NCBI GenBank assembly: GCA_048173955.1
Contig: DBEYOB010000046.1
Coordinates: 22,447-86,446, forward strand
Direction: 5' to 3'
Length of the DNA: 64,000 nucleotides
Source of the DNA: CAZUFB01 sp048173955
GTDB taxonomy: Bacteria; Actinomycetota; Coriobacteriia; Coriobacteriales; UMGS124
Within the stretch, counting starts at the first letter, position 1. Every line of letters starts with the position of its first letter. Made by a program: the position numbers and the translations under genes. Of the stretch, positions 33,997-46,873 are shown in pieces. A model generated the notes under the pieces. That model had not been told where the DNA came from. It saw only the letters and a program-made list of their open reading frames with translations, and searched no databases.

Positions 33997-35568
33997 CTAA
34001 ACTTGGGCCTCCTCTACGGCGGTGAGCAGCTCTTGCTGCGAATGGATGCCGAGTTTGGAGTAGATGTTCTTGCGGTGTGCGTTGGCGGTGTTGCGCGTGA
34101 TTGAAAGCTGCCCGCAGATATATCCGACGTCGCGCCCGCGGGCGAGCAGCGTCAGGACCTCGGTCTCGCGTGCCGTGAGCCCGTGCTCACGTGCCACGGC
34201 TGCGCAACGTTGCCTCACTGACTCGTGGCTCATGCCAAACAGCAGGGGCGAGAGCGAGAGCAGATTGCGCTCGGGGAAAACGGCGACATAGGCGAGGGCG
34301 AGGAGGACGGTGAGTGCGAGGACGGTCCACGGCATGGCCTGCTGCCCCGCCGAGGGGCCGCCCATCCTTGCGAGTGCCTCGACCACCGCGAATCCCGAGC
34401 ACATGCCCAGGTATTGCCCGGCGAATACGGGACCGACTACGCCGATCGGCTCGGCGCGGCGCATGTGCGCATAGCCGAGCGCGAGCATCCACATCGTGGG
34501 CCCTATGAGCGAGTACCCGATATAGACGAGCGCATACGATGCGAACAGCTCGGCCATCGGGACATTGGTTGCGGCGACGCCGGTTGCCGTCACGCCGCAG
34601 AGGCAGCAGGCAAACATCACGCGGTAGTACAGTTCGAGCCGGTAGGCGCCGCGCTTTTGCATGGCTCGGGCGCAGAGGAGCACGGCGGTGGCGCTTGCGA
34701 GCACCACCGCGGCAAACACGGCGGGAAACAGGCTTATGTCGAGGCGTCCCGGCAGCAGCTTAATGAAGTAGCACCACACAAACTGGGTGACAAACGAAAA
34801 CACCGCTATTGCCAGGGCGAGGCGGGCAAGATCGTGCCTGCCTCCCGTTTCCATGTCGGTCGGCTTTCCAAAGGAGCGTGCGGAACGGTGCTGGGGAAGT
34901 GTCCCGACGTCGCCTTCGCTCGCGTCTCCCTCGTTCGCGTCGGCACAGTACAGAAGGTGTCCCGAGACGAGTGGCGCCAGGATAACGAGGGCGACGCGGA
35001 CCGGGAACGGAAGCCAGGCCAGGATGATGAACGGCAGCCATTGCAGGCATGCTGCCGCCGAAACGAGCACGAGGGCCTCGCGCAGGTCGAGGAGGGAGAG
35101 GTGCCTGCCCCAGGCAAGCGTAGACCAGGCAATGCAGACGCCCACTCCCAGGCCGGCAAGGACGCTCAAGAAAGTGGGGGAGGTGGGGGCGAGCTCGGTC
35201 AGCAGCACCGCCCCTGCGGCTCCTACGGCGCCGACGAGGCAAAAGACGAGCAGGACGGGCCGGCGGGAGAACGCCCCGAGCCGTTCGAGGACGCCAACGC
35301 GCCCCGTTTTGGCGAACGCAGCGCAAGCGAGCAGGGCGATGCTCGCCACAATGGTGGCGCAGAGGAACACGGGGTCGTGCACGAGCCCGCCCTTCATGAC
35401 CTCCCGGTCTCTCAAGACGCCCTCGAAACAAAAGAGCAAGTCGATCCAGGCCAACAGGAGTGCGAGACCCAACCAGGTTCCGGTCTTGGTGCATAGAGAC
35501 CCCGCGGGCAAAAACGATCCGTGTCGCTGCTCGGCCTCACCGGTGCAAGCCGTTGCGTCTTTCGCCAT
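33997..35568 (-). CDS. LuxR regulator with N-terminal multi-pass membrane sensor
   Basis: 523 residues. About 12 hydrophobic segments (e.g. WLGLALLLAWIDLLFCF near residue 32) fill the first 440 residues, broken by a hydrophilic loop near 225-255. The C-terminal LuxR HTH is EHGLTARETEVLTLLARGRD then NTANAHRKNIYSKLGIHS. The ATG has a GGGGG tract six bases upstream. The open frame continues far upstream but is only an antisense shadow of the flavoprotein. It is divergent from that flavoprotein at 36001 and probably regulates it. Confidence 0.9.
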   Translation of the reverse strand: MAKDATACTGEAEQRHGSFLPAGSLCTKTGTWLGLALLLAWIDLLFCFEGVLRDREVMKGGLVHDPVFLCATIVASIALLACAAFAKTGRVGVLERLGAFSRRPVLLVFCLVGAVGAAGAVLLTELAPTSPTFLSVLAGLGVGVCIAWSTLAWGRHLSLLDLREALVLVSAAACLQWLPFIILAWLPFPVRVALVILAPLVSGHLLYCADANEGDASEGDVGTLPQHRSARSFGKPTDMETGGRHDLARLALAIAVFSFVTQFVWCYFIKLLPGRLDISLFPAVFAAVVLASATAVLLCARAMQKRGAYRLELYYRVMFACCLCGVTATGVAATNVPMAELFASYALVYIGYSLIGPTMWMLALGYAHMRRAEPIGVVGPVFAGQYLGMCSGFAVVEALARMGGPSAGQQAMPWTVLALTVLLALAYVAVFPERNLLSLSPLLFGMSHESVRQRCAAVAREHGLTARETEVLTLLARGRDVGYICGQLSITRNTANAHRKNIYSKLGIHSQQELLTAVEEAQV

Positions 35569-36000
35569 GCGCATCCCCCCGACAAGCGTTTCCCAAACGT
35601 CGCTACGTGCATGATACGACATCGTCCGACAAAACGTCCGTACCTGGGGTGTCTGTCGACCGCGTCGCGGGCGCCTCGGTACCGGAAGTGCAAAGGCGTG
35701 CAGGAAGTGCCAAGAGTGATTGTCTTCCCAGCTCAGAACCATCTCACCACGTCGAGGTGAGGGTGAGGTTTGGCAAGATAGCCCTGCGGTGGCAATGGAC
35801 GGGCGCATGCGTTCAGACCGAACATCGCCCCGACGCCGGATGCGGGGCGCGGTGCTCGGGCGCCGCGTCGCGCTGGCTGGGCGGCGCAATTGCCGCCTGG
35901 CTGAAACCGGTTCTGTCGGGATTGGCCTGTGTGGTGCGGTTGAGATGCCGCAGGACTGCCGCGCGGCGGATCCCACGATGCGAAAGAAGGTCGAGTGTTC
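35569..36000. promoter_or_regulatory. divergent promoter region with CTCACC/GGTGAG dyad
   Basis: CTCACC (35743-35748) is inverted as GGTGAG (35756-35761) and repeated directly as GGTGAG (35762-35767), then GTTT. This lies between the LuxR gene and its divergent flavoprotein. No gene is supported in the gap. Confidence 0.4.
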
Positions 36001-38070
36001 ATGCGGAACCAAGCTCAGCTGGTCGAAGAGCTCTCCAAGGTGCGCGGGGCCATCCCCCTGCCCGCGTCCCTGACGCGCCGCGGCTTCGTCGCCGGTGCGG
36101 CAGGTATGGCCGCTGCCGCCGTCGCAGGCGGCGCGGCCTCCGCCCTGGCCGAAGAGGCCGCCCCCGCCGAGGGCGCGCCTGCCGAGACGCCCGCCGAAGA
36201 CGCCGCTGCGGCACCTGCCGCCGCTGCCGGTATGGCGTTTTCCGGCAACGAGGGCAAAACGATGGGTGAGGTCCTGGGTGCCGGCTGGCTCGGGGAGGAG
36301 CCCGAGATCCCGGCCGATCAGATCTCCGAGACCATCGACACCCAAATCGTGGTGTGCGGCGCCGGCCACGCCGGCACGGCGTGCGCCCGCAAGGCTGCCG
36401 AGCTCGGCGCGCAAGTCGTCGTCGTCGACCCCCAGACCGAGGAGAACTTCATGGTCCTCGGCAACGACGTGGGCCACCTCAACTCCTCGTGGCAGACGGA
36501 AACCTGCGGCGTGCCGCGCTACGACGAGACCGAGTTCATGAACGAGTACCAGATCTATTGCGCCGGCCGTGCCCAGCCCAAGCTGGTGCGCGACTTTGCC
36601 TACCGCTCGGGCGAGGCGTTCGACTGGTTCATCGACAACTTCACCGATGAGGAGAAGGCCGGCATCGTCTGCCTCAACTGGCCGGTCACCGAGGGCTACA
36701 GCTACAAGAAGGGCATCTTCACCTCCTACGTGGGCACGCCCAACTTCGGCGGCGGCGTGGGCCTGCAGGAGGCCGTGATCCGCACCCAGCAGATCGCCAA
36801 GGATGCCGGCGCGCAGTTTATGTACGAGACCAAGGCCGTGCGCCTGGTCCACAGCGACGACGGCACCGAGGTCACCGGCGTCATCTGCGAAAAGGGCGAC
36901 GGCACCTACGTGCAGATCAACGCCCAGGCTGTGGTTTTGGCCTGCGGCGACATCGGTGCCAACTCCCCGATGTACAACGCCATCTGCGCTGAGAACTACG
37001 CGCTCGGCGAGTATCGCGACTGCTCGGCCATGAGCGGGCGCGACGGCAGCGGCATCGCCATGGCCATGCGCATCGGCGCCAAGGTCGAGATCGGCACCGG
37101 CGGCGACATGGGCAGCCACGCCTCGTTCCCGCTCGGCCCGATGGAGGGCGCCGAGACCATCTGGCTCAACAAGTACGGCAAGCGCTTCTGCAACGAAGCC
37201 TACGGCGGACCGCTCCTCTCCGGTTGCGCCACTGCCCGCCAGCCCGGCAGCATCATCTACAGCGTGTGGGATTCCGACTGGAAGACCGTGCTGCTCAACC
37301 AGATTGCCGGCCACCTCGCACTCAAGAACTGGGACGAGGAGAGCGTCGAGAAGATCGGCGGCTACATGGAGGCCGCGATCGGCTCGGGCGCCGAGGGCGA
37401 CGACACCTCGGGCAAGTACCTCTACTGCGCCGACACCCTCGAGGAGCTCTTCGAGTACATGGGCATGCAATAGGGCGTGGCCGCCAACGCCCTGGCCGAG
37501 ATCGAGGCCTGGAACGCGGCGCGCGAGGCGGGCGTGGACACCGAGTTCGGCCGCGACCCCGAGATGCTGTGGCCCATCGCCACGCCGCCGTTCTACGGCT
37601 TTGTGGGTGACAAGCGCGTGGGCGGCGGCTCGCTCGTTGCGACGTCGGGCCTGCTGTGCACCGGAGACCAGCAGGTTCAGGGCCAAGGCTTCGAGCCTAT
37701 CAAGGGCCTCTACGCCACGGGCAACTGCTGCGGCGGGCGCTTCCCCATGGGCTACAACGGCATCATGAACGGCGTGTCCATCGGCATGTGCCTCACGCTG
37801 GGCATGACGCTCGGTGAGTTCCTGGCTACCGGCGACCTCGATGCGGCCACCACGCTCGGCCTCAACAACGCCGCGCCCAAGCAGTCTGCCAATGGTATGG
37901 GCCCCGGCCCGATGCCCGGAGGCGACGGTGCTGAGGGCAAGGGCGCCGAGGGTGAGGGCGCCCCTGCTGGGGACGCTCCCGCCGAGGGCGGTGAGGCGCC
38001 GGCCGCCGAGGGCGAGGCTCCTGTCGAGGGCGAGGGCGCTGCCGCTCCCGTCGAGGATGCTGTCGAGTAA
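36001..38070 (+). pseudogene. Tat-exported flavoprotein reductase interrupted by an in-frame TAG
   Basis: 690 codons in one frame, broken by TAG at 37471-37473. The first 490 codons hold a twin-arginine signal (LTRRGFVAGAAG, near residue 25), a long Ala/Glu/Pro linker, the FAD motif IVVCGAGHAGTACA, and the active-site region YGKRFCNEAYGG. After the TAG, homology resumes at once with ALAEIEAWN and the C-terminal FAD region GLYATGNCCGGRFPMGYN. The protein ends in an acidic Gly/Ala/Glu tail of about 60 residues. Other reductases here continue smoothly across the same point, so the TAG replaces one residue. It is a nonsense mutation, readthrough, or a sequencing error. An AAGAAGG site is upstream; a GTG two codons earlier is possible. 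Confidence 0.75.
37471..37473 (+). other. in-frame amber codon
   Basis: TAG preceded by CAA and followed by GGC, with uninterrupted reductase homology on both sides in the same frame. Other genes in the window end in TAG normally, so general recoding is unlikely. Confidence 0.85.
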
Positions 38071-38138
38071 CGCGGCGTCCGGCCCGGACGAGCCGGGCTG
38101 AAGGCAAAGGGTAAAAGGCAAAGAAGCCGTTTGAGAAA

Positions 38139-38179
38139 GGGCCGTTTGGGGCGAGCGAATCGTGCGTCCCAAACGGCCC
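38139..38179. terminator. bidirectional terminator
   Basis: GGGCCGTTTGGG (38139-38150) pairs perfectly with CCCAAACGGCCC (38168-38179). It lies between the convergent flavoprotein (+) and HsmA-like gene (-); TTTCTC follows on the minus side. Confidence 0.65.
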
Positions 38180-38280
38180 CGGTTGTTGACCCGGCTTTTG
38201 CGGGATGCGCCGGCAGGGGCGAAACGCCTCCCCTGCGTTATGCACGGTTGTCGGGTGGCTCGCGCGCCGGCCCGCGGAGC

Positions 38281-38787
38281 CTATGCCGCCCGCCCGCCGC
38301 GCGCCATCTGCCGGGCGCGCCGTTCGGCGACGCGCAGCGCGGCGGCGATCAGGCCGACGATCGCGATGCTCGTCCCCACGGCGCAAACCGTTCGCAGGTG
38401 GATGGCCGGGATTCCCACGAGCATGCCGATGACGTAGGGCACGAGCCATACGAGCCACACCAGCGTGCTGAACGTATGGAACGTCCGCTGGGAGCGCTCG
38501 TTGCGGCGCAGGTAGACGACGGTAGCCCACAGTGCGTGGACGAGCATGAGCGCGATGGCGAGCATGCCGGTGACGCCGTGGACGCCGATGCCCGCGGAGG
38601 CGTCGGATTGCCCGGCGATGCCCGACATGATGGCGGTGCCGGTGGTGTCGAAGGCGAGGCCGCCCCAGAACAGCAGCACGTGCCTGAGCCCGAGCGTGCC
38701 GGACGCCCGCTCCGAGAACACGCCGACCGTATAGAGCACGAGCGCGAGCGTGATGGATATAGTGGCGGCGACGAGCTGGATGCCCAT
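38281..38787 (-). CDS. HsmA-family integral membrane protein
   Basis: 168 residues with four or five hydrophobic segments, for example LVAATISITLALVLYTVGVF at the N-terminus. It resembles the TIGR03987/HsmA family: SERASGTLGLRHVLLFWGG, DTTGTAIM and a His in VHGVTG are typical. These proteins are named from a heme- or stress-linked membrane locus; the exact role is uncertain. AAGGAGG precedes the ATG. A TetR gene is divergent from it, with two palindromic operators covering this gene's -35, so that TetR probably represses it. Confidence 0.8.
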   Translation of the reverse strand: MGIQLVAATISITLALVLYTVGVFSERASGTLGLRHVLLFWGGLAFDTTGTAIMSGIAGQSDASAGIGVHGVTGMLAIALMLVHALWATVVYLRRNERSQRTFHTFSTLVWLVWLVPYVIGMLVGIPAIHLRTVCAVGTSIAIVGLIAAALRVAERRARQMARGGRAA

Positions 38788-38805
38788 GGATTTCCTCCTT
38801 GATGT

Positions 38806-38856
38806 GCTATAGTGAAGCCGTCTAATATGAACAAGGTTCAGCCTGAACGATGTTCA
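38806..38856. promoter_or_regulatory. HsmA promoter and twin TetR operators
   Basis: TGAAC-AAG-GTTCA (38828-38840) and TGAAC-GAT-GTTCA (38844-38856) are adjacent palindromes with centres 16 bp apart. On the minus strand TTGTTC (38829-38834), a 17-base spacer and TATAGC (38806-38811) form the promoter of the HsmA-like gene, so the first operator covers its -35. Confidence 0.7.
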
Positions 38857-38941
38857 AGATACCGTGCGCCGGCGCGGCCGTCAAACCGACGCCGCGGCGC
38901 ACCCTGAACGCTTCATCGCGATGTTCACGAGAGGGGAGACC

Positions 38942-39535
38942 ATGGGCAGCCGGGCGACGATATCGCGGGAGCAGATCCTCAACGCCGCATGCTCGCTGGC
39001 GGAGGAACGCGGCCTCCATGCGCTGGGCATCCGCGACGTGGCCGAACGCTGCGGGGTGTCGGTGGGGTCGGTCTACAACTACTACCCGCGCAAGGCCGAG
39101 CTGGTCGCCGACGCGGTGGAGCGCTACTGGCTCTCCTCGCTGCCCGAGGGCGTCGTGCGCGCCATGCATGCGAGCGCGGGGCTCGACTTTCTGGCCTTCT
39201 GCGAGCAGGCGGCATCTCAGCTTGCCGCCCCGTTGCGGGAGTTTCGCGAGCGGTGGCTGCGCGACGTCGAGAAGCTCGACGCCCGCAGCCTCGCCGCCGC
39301 CCGAGCGCGCGAGGCGGCGTGCTTCTCCCATATCCGCCGGGGGCTGGCCGCCGTGCTTGCGGGCGACCCGTGCGTCGACCGGTCGCTGTTCGGCGGCGCC
39401 GTCACGCCCGAGGCGCTGTGCGAGCACGTGTGGGAGGGCCTGTTGGCGTCGCTGCACCGCGGGGACGGTTCGTGCGCGGTGCTGTTCGCGCTGCTCGGCC
39501 GGGCGCTGTACCCCGACCGCCGCACTTCGCGCTAA
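38942..39535 (+). CDS. TetR-family transcriptional regulator
   Basis: 197 residues. The HTH is clear: SREQILNAACSLAEERGLHA, then LGIRDVAERCGVSVGSVYNY and YPRKAELVADAVE. The C-terminal ligand domain is helical and unassigned. GAGAGGGGAG precedes the ATG. It is divergent from the HsmA-like gene, and the twin TGAACnnnGTTCA palindromes between them are its likely binding site. The RlmA-like gene follows 69 bases on, possibly co-transcribed. Confidence 0.88.
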   Translation: MGSRATISREQILNAACSLAEERGLHALGIRDVAERCGVSVGSVYNYYPRKAELVADAVERYWLSSLPEGVVRAMHASAGLDFLAFCEQAASQLAAPLREFRERWLRDVEKLDARSLAAARAREAACFSHIRRGLAAVLAGDPCVDRSLFGGAVTPEALCEHVWEGLLASLHRGDGSCAVLFALLGRALYPDRRTSR

Positions 39536-39604
39536 AGCGTGTTTCGCGCTAAACTCGGCCTCGAGACGAACCCGCGCGGCGGGGAGAGCGAGGAGGGACC
39601 ATCC

Positions 39605-40477
39605 ATGGCTATGCTGCGGTGCCCGGTGTGCGGGCGGGTTTTGGAGGAGGACGGGCGGGGCGCCCGCTGCGCCGCCGGCCACACGTTCGACCGGGCGCGG
39701 GAGGGCTACCTCAACCTGCTGCGCTCCTCGAAGGCCGGCGACAGGACGGGCGACCCCAAGGCGGCGGCCCGCAGCCGGCGCGACTTCCTCGACCGGGGCT
39801 ACTACCGGCCCTTGCGCGACGAGCTGGTGCGCCTGGTGGGGGAGCTGGTCGCCGAAAAGGCCGACGGGGCGACCGGCGAAACGGACGTTGAGGAGCTCGG
39901 CGACGACCCGACGCGCGCCGCCCGCAGCCCGCTCGCCCTGCTCGACATCTGCTGCGGCGAGGGCTACTACACGAGCGCCCTCGGTGCGGTCGCGGGCGTT
40001 GACGCATACGGTTTCGACCTCTCGAAGGAGATGGTGCGCCTTGCCGCCAAGCGGGGCGGGGCGTCCTGCTTCGTCGCCAACATGAAGGCGATTCCCGTTG
40101 CCGACGGCTCGTTCGACGTCGCGACGCACCTGTTCGCGCCGTTCATGGAGCGCGAGTTCGCGCGCGTGCTCAAGCCGGGAGGCGTGCTGTTCACGGTGAT
40201 TCCGGGCGAGCGGCATCTGTTCGGCCTCAAGGAGGCCGTCTACGACACGCCCTACCTCAACGACGAGCGTCTGCCGCAGACGGCGGAGCTCGAACTCGTC
40301 GCCCGGCACAGGGTTGCGGCGGACATCGTGCTCGAGACCTCCGCCGACATCGAGGCGGTGTTCCAGATGACGCCGTACTACTACCACACGAGCGAGCGCG
40401 ATCGGGCCAAGCTCGCCGGCCTGACGGAGCTGGCGACGCCGATCGAGTTCGTCATCGGGGAGTATCGGAAAGCCTGA
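39605..40477 (+). CDS. rlmA: RlmA-type 23S rRNA (guanine-N1) methyltransferase
   Basis: 290 residues, typical length. An N-terminal zinc-binding region CPVCG...RCAAGHTFD (four ligands, residues ~5-27) precedes YLNLLRSSKAGDRTGD, where a conserved loop of RlmA enzymes lies. The SAM-binding motif is LLDICCGEGYYTSAL near residue 113, followed by YGFDLSKEMV. Motif IV/VI regions are FAPFMEREFARVLKPGG. RlmA enzymes methylate G745 or G748 of 23S rRNA; which base is modified cannot be told here. A linker of about 20 residues after residue 80 is longer than usual. Confidence 0.85.
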   Translation: MAMLRCPVCGRVLEEDGRGARCAAGHTFDRAREGYLNLLRSSKAGDRTGDPKAAARSRRDFLDRGYYRPLRDELVRLVGELVAEKADGATGETDVEELGDDPTRAARSPLALLDICCGEGYYTSALGAVAGVDAYGFDLSKEMVRLAAKRGGASCFVANMKAIPVADGSFDVATHLFAPFMEREFARVLKPGGVLFTVIPGERHLFGLKEAVYDTPYLNDERLPQTAELELVARHRVAADIVLETSADIEAVFQMTPYYYHTSERDRAKLAGLTELATPIEFVIGEYRKA

Positions 40478-40514
40478 GGAACCGCTGGGCCCGCATGTGG
40501 TCATTTGGCGAGGA

Positions 40515-40532
40515 CGCCCCGCAGGCGGGGCG
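40515..40532 (+). terminator. hairpin after methyltransferase gene
   Basis: CGCCCCGC (40515-40522) and GCGGGGCG (40525-40532) pair around two bases. There is no T-run. The remainder of 40478-40785 holds nothing else that I can support. Confidence 0.35.
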
Positions 40533-40785
40533 CCGTGGCCCCTTCGGCCTTCGTTAACCGGGAAGAAACCTCCCCAGCCCGTATGATGGGTTCCGCACGT
40601 CCCGCGGCGTTTGTCGGGCGCCGCGTTGGCCGCGGGGGTTGCGCCGTAGTATGCTGGTAGGGTATGCGCGCGGTCCAACCTGCGGGCGCACTCGCGCTCC
40701 GCAATCCGCCGTCGCGGCAAAAGCCCGCGGGCCGCGTGCGCGTTTCCGCACGCGCGTTTCACAGGAACTGGAGAGGAGAGACTGG

Positions 40786-44352
<3,567 letters not shown>

Positions 44353-44422
44353 GACGCGACGCGGCGCGCAGACGCGCTGCCTACTTGCGACGGCGGGCCC
44401 GCTGCGAAGGAGGGCCCGCCCC

Positions 44423-44470
44423 GGCGCCCCGGGACCTGCGCACGAAACGGCGCGCGGGTCCCGGGGCGCC
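44423..44470 (+). terminator. strong hairpin after nifJ
   Basis: GGCGCCCCGGGACC (44423-44436) is perfectly inverted at 44457-44470 around a 20-base loop; a T-containing GTTTGG follows. Confidence 0.55.
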
Positions 44471-44628
44471 GTGCGTTTGGGGTGTTGCGGGCGGGTGCAG
44501 AGGCGCGGGCGGGGCCGGGAAGTGCGGGCGGGCGCGGGCGAGAAGAGCGTGCAGGGGGGGGACGGGCGGATGCGGCTGCGCGGGCGGGGAAGTGTGTGCG
44601 CGCGTCGGGCGGCGGTCGAAAAGCGTGC

Positions 44629-44846
44629 GAGTGCGTGATTCTGAAAAAATGCCGGTCAAAAAACCAACGAGTGCGTGCGAAAGCATGCCCCTGCGAACCC
44701 CGTCGGCGATGGCCCGTATGCAAAGCCGCAGGTAGAGCGTGTGACATCGGGAAAAGGGGGCGCCGGCGTCCCGGAACGAGCATACATTCGCCGTCCAATT
44801 GACCAACACTTTTCCAAAAACACGCATTCGCGGATTATTTGGCCAC
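44629..44846 (-). repeat. divergent inverted copy of repeat R1
   Basis: GAGTGCGTGATTCTG at the left and CACGCATTCG near the right match the reverse complement of the 6097-6326 repeat. The middle GGTCAAAAAACC is shared too, but overall identity is clearly lower. It lies in the 44353-44979 gap with no gene. Confidence 0.65.
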
Positions 44847-44979
44847 ACCGGCTGGCTGCCGGCTCACTGTCGGCCTGCAGCTGCTCCTGCCGCCCTTCCG
44901 CTACGCCAGCTCGCCGTCCCTCCGCCACACCGGCCGGCTGCCGGCCCACTGTCGGCCCGCGGCTGCTCCGTCCTGCCGC

Positions 44980-46635
44980 CTAGCGCGCCTCGCGTTCGTA
45001 CAGGTCGATGAGCTCCTGCTTCCCGCCCACGCCCGCCTTGCGGTAGATGTGGGCCGCATGGGTCTTGACCGTCCCGGCGGTCACGTAGAGCTGCTCGGCG
45101 ATGAAGGGCAGGCTGCGCCCGCGCAGCAGGTAGGCGCACACCTCCGCCTCGCGCCTGGTCAGGTCGTGGCGGGACGCGAAGGCGTCGAGCGCCCCGGGAA
45201 CGTCGGGTCCGCCGTCGGAGCCGGCAAGGTCTCCGTCGGTGCTGCCCGGCTTTCCGTCGGCGCCGCCTGGTCTCGCGCCGCGGCCATGCCCGCCTTCGCA
45301 GCCTCCGCCCGCGCCGCCTTCTCCGGATGCTGCCGTGCGTGCCCGCGGTCGTGCCTGGGCCTGGGTTTGGGCGGCGTCCTCCTCCAGGGCGGCAAGCCGG
45401 TCCGACAGCGTCTCGGCCATCATCACGAGCAGAAAGAAGAGGACGAACACCCCGCCCGCGCATGCCAGGGTGAGCCAGGCCTCGTGTGCTGCGGTGCCGC
45501 TGAGCGCGCGGCCGAGCACGTTTCCCGCGAACACGACGCCGCCGATGAGGCCCTGGCCCACGCCGAACGACAGCAGCGGCGAGGCCCCCGTCAGCTGGGT
45601 CGCCTCGGTGACCTTGAGCATGACGAGCGCCTGCAGGAAGATGCTCGCCCCGTTGACCATGGCGCCGGCGAGCGCGCGCTCTCCGGCGGGGACCGCGATG
45701 ATGAGGAGCATGCCGAGCACCGCGAAGGGAAGGCAGTAGCGGTAGAGCCGCTCGACGCCCACGCGCCTGCGCTCTTTGGGGACCAGCACGATCGCGGCGC
45801 ACGTGATGCACCCGCACACGAGGAACCCACCGGGGAACATGACGGCCGCGCCGTTGTAGGTCGAGCCCATGAGCAGCGCGGTGGCGAGGTTGCCCACCAG
45901 CGCGGTCGCGGCGAAGAGCGCCATGGTGCGCCACGGGAGGACGCCGATGTCGGCCGACCCCTCCGCCGCCTCGCCGAGCAGCGGCCCGCTCGGCGTCCGC
46001 GAGGGCCAGACCTCCATCGTGAGCCGGTGGCGTCGCCACGAGTCGACGAGCCACAGACCGCCCGAGGCGAGCGGCAGCACGTAGGCGAGCAGGTGGGCGC
46101 AGGCCGTCGGGAGGCAGAGCGAGACGAGGTAGAGGACGTAGCCGAGCAAAAAGGACAGCAGGACGGGGCGGCGCATGTCCCGAGATCCCAAGGAGAAGCG
46201 CGCGCCCCAGGCGACGGTGAGCACCATGCCGCCCACCCCGTAGAGCACGCCGCAGCCGACGATGGCGGCGACGGGCGGCTCCGCTGCACTCAGCATGAGC
46301 GCGATTGCGAGGGACGACAGGGCAAGCAGGCCGGCCGCCCCCACGACGGTGGCGGGGGAGAGGTTCGGGCGCCAGCGCCCCATGGCGACGGCGATCAGGA
46401 TGCCCAACACGAGCATCGTGAGCTGCGAGGCGTAGTAGGCGAACTCGATGCTGATGCTGTCGACGACGTCCTTGGAGGGGAAGAGGGCGGACGAGAGGTT
46501 GGCGACGTAGCCCCACGCCCACAGGCACGCCGCGCCGGCGACGGTGCAGGCGGTCGAGCTCCGCCGGGGCCGTTCCGCCCGCGCGCCGCGCGAAGGCGTC
46601 GGCGATGATGAGCCGGGTGTGCCCGTCTGCTGCAC
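44980..46635 (-). CDS. LuxR regulator with N-terminal multi-pass membrane sensor
   Basis: 551 residues. Eleven or twelve hydrophobic segments occupy residues 28-420. A Gly/Ala/Pro-rich cytoplasmic linker of about 60 residues precedes the LuxR HTH (RHDLTRREAEVCAYLLRGRS, then GTVKTHAAHIYRKAGVGG). The start is GTG, supported by GGAGG four bases upstream. It is divergent from the flavoprotein at 46874 and probably regulates it. The linker is much longer than in the other four regulators here. Confidence 0.9.
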   Translation of the reverse strand: MQQTGTPGSSSPTPSRGARAERPRRSSTACTVAGAACLWAWGYVANLSSALFPSKDVVDSISIEFAYYASQLTMLVLGILIAVAMGRWRPNLSPATVVGAAGLLALSSLAIALMLSAAEPPVAAIVGCGVLYGVGGMVLTVAWGARFSLGSRDMRRPVLLSFLLGYVLYLVSLCLPTACAHLLAYVLPLASGGLWLVDSWRRHRLTMEVWPSRTPSGPLLGEAAEGSADIGVLPWRTMALFAATALVGNLATALLMGSTYNGAAVMFPGGFLVCGCITCAAIVLVPKERRRVGVERLYRYCLPFAVLGMLLIIAVPAGERALAGAMVNGASIFLQALVMLKVTEATQLTGASPLLSFGVGQGLIGGVVFAGNVLGRALSGTAAHEAWLTLACAGGVFVLFFLLVMMAETLSDRLAALEEDAAQTQAQARPRARTAASGEGGAGGGCEGGHGRGARPGGADGKPGSTDGDLAGSDGGPDVPGALDAFASRHDLTRREAEVCAYLLRGRSLPFIAEQLYVTAGTVKTHAAHIYRKAGVGGKQELIDLYEREAR

Positions 46636-46746
46636 GGAGCCTCCGTTTCTCGCGTCCGGTGCGTAAAGCCGGCTTTAAGGACGGGGACGCCGGCGGGTAA
46701 TGATAGAGTCATAATACACCTCTATCTACCTGCATGTTTATAGAAT

Positions 46747-46765
46747 ATCTGCCATTTCGGCAGAT
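46747..46765 (+). promoter_or_regulatory. ATCTGCC/GGCAGAT dyad
   Basis: ATCTGCC-ATTTC-GGCAGAT lies midway between the divergent LuxR and flavoprotein genes, in an AT-rich patch, and may be the regulator's binding site. Confidence 0.4.
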
Positions 46766-46873
46766 GCCTTCGCCCCGGGGTTTGAGGCATGATCGGCCTG
46801 TCGGGCGGCGCATGCGCGCCGCTTTCTCGCGCCCCTCGCACAATGCGGGAGGACGGACCAAAGGAGGAACGCC

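Noticed and set aside
37471..37473. Pyrrolysine or genome-wide amber recoding
   Set aside because: Several genes in the window end normally in TAG, and no pyl genes are visible; a local mutation or error is simpler.
35569..38172. 1391-residue fusion of LuxR with a long upstream extension
   Set aside because: The extension is antisense to the flavoprotein; a ribosome site and membrane segments begin at 35568.
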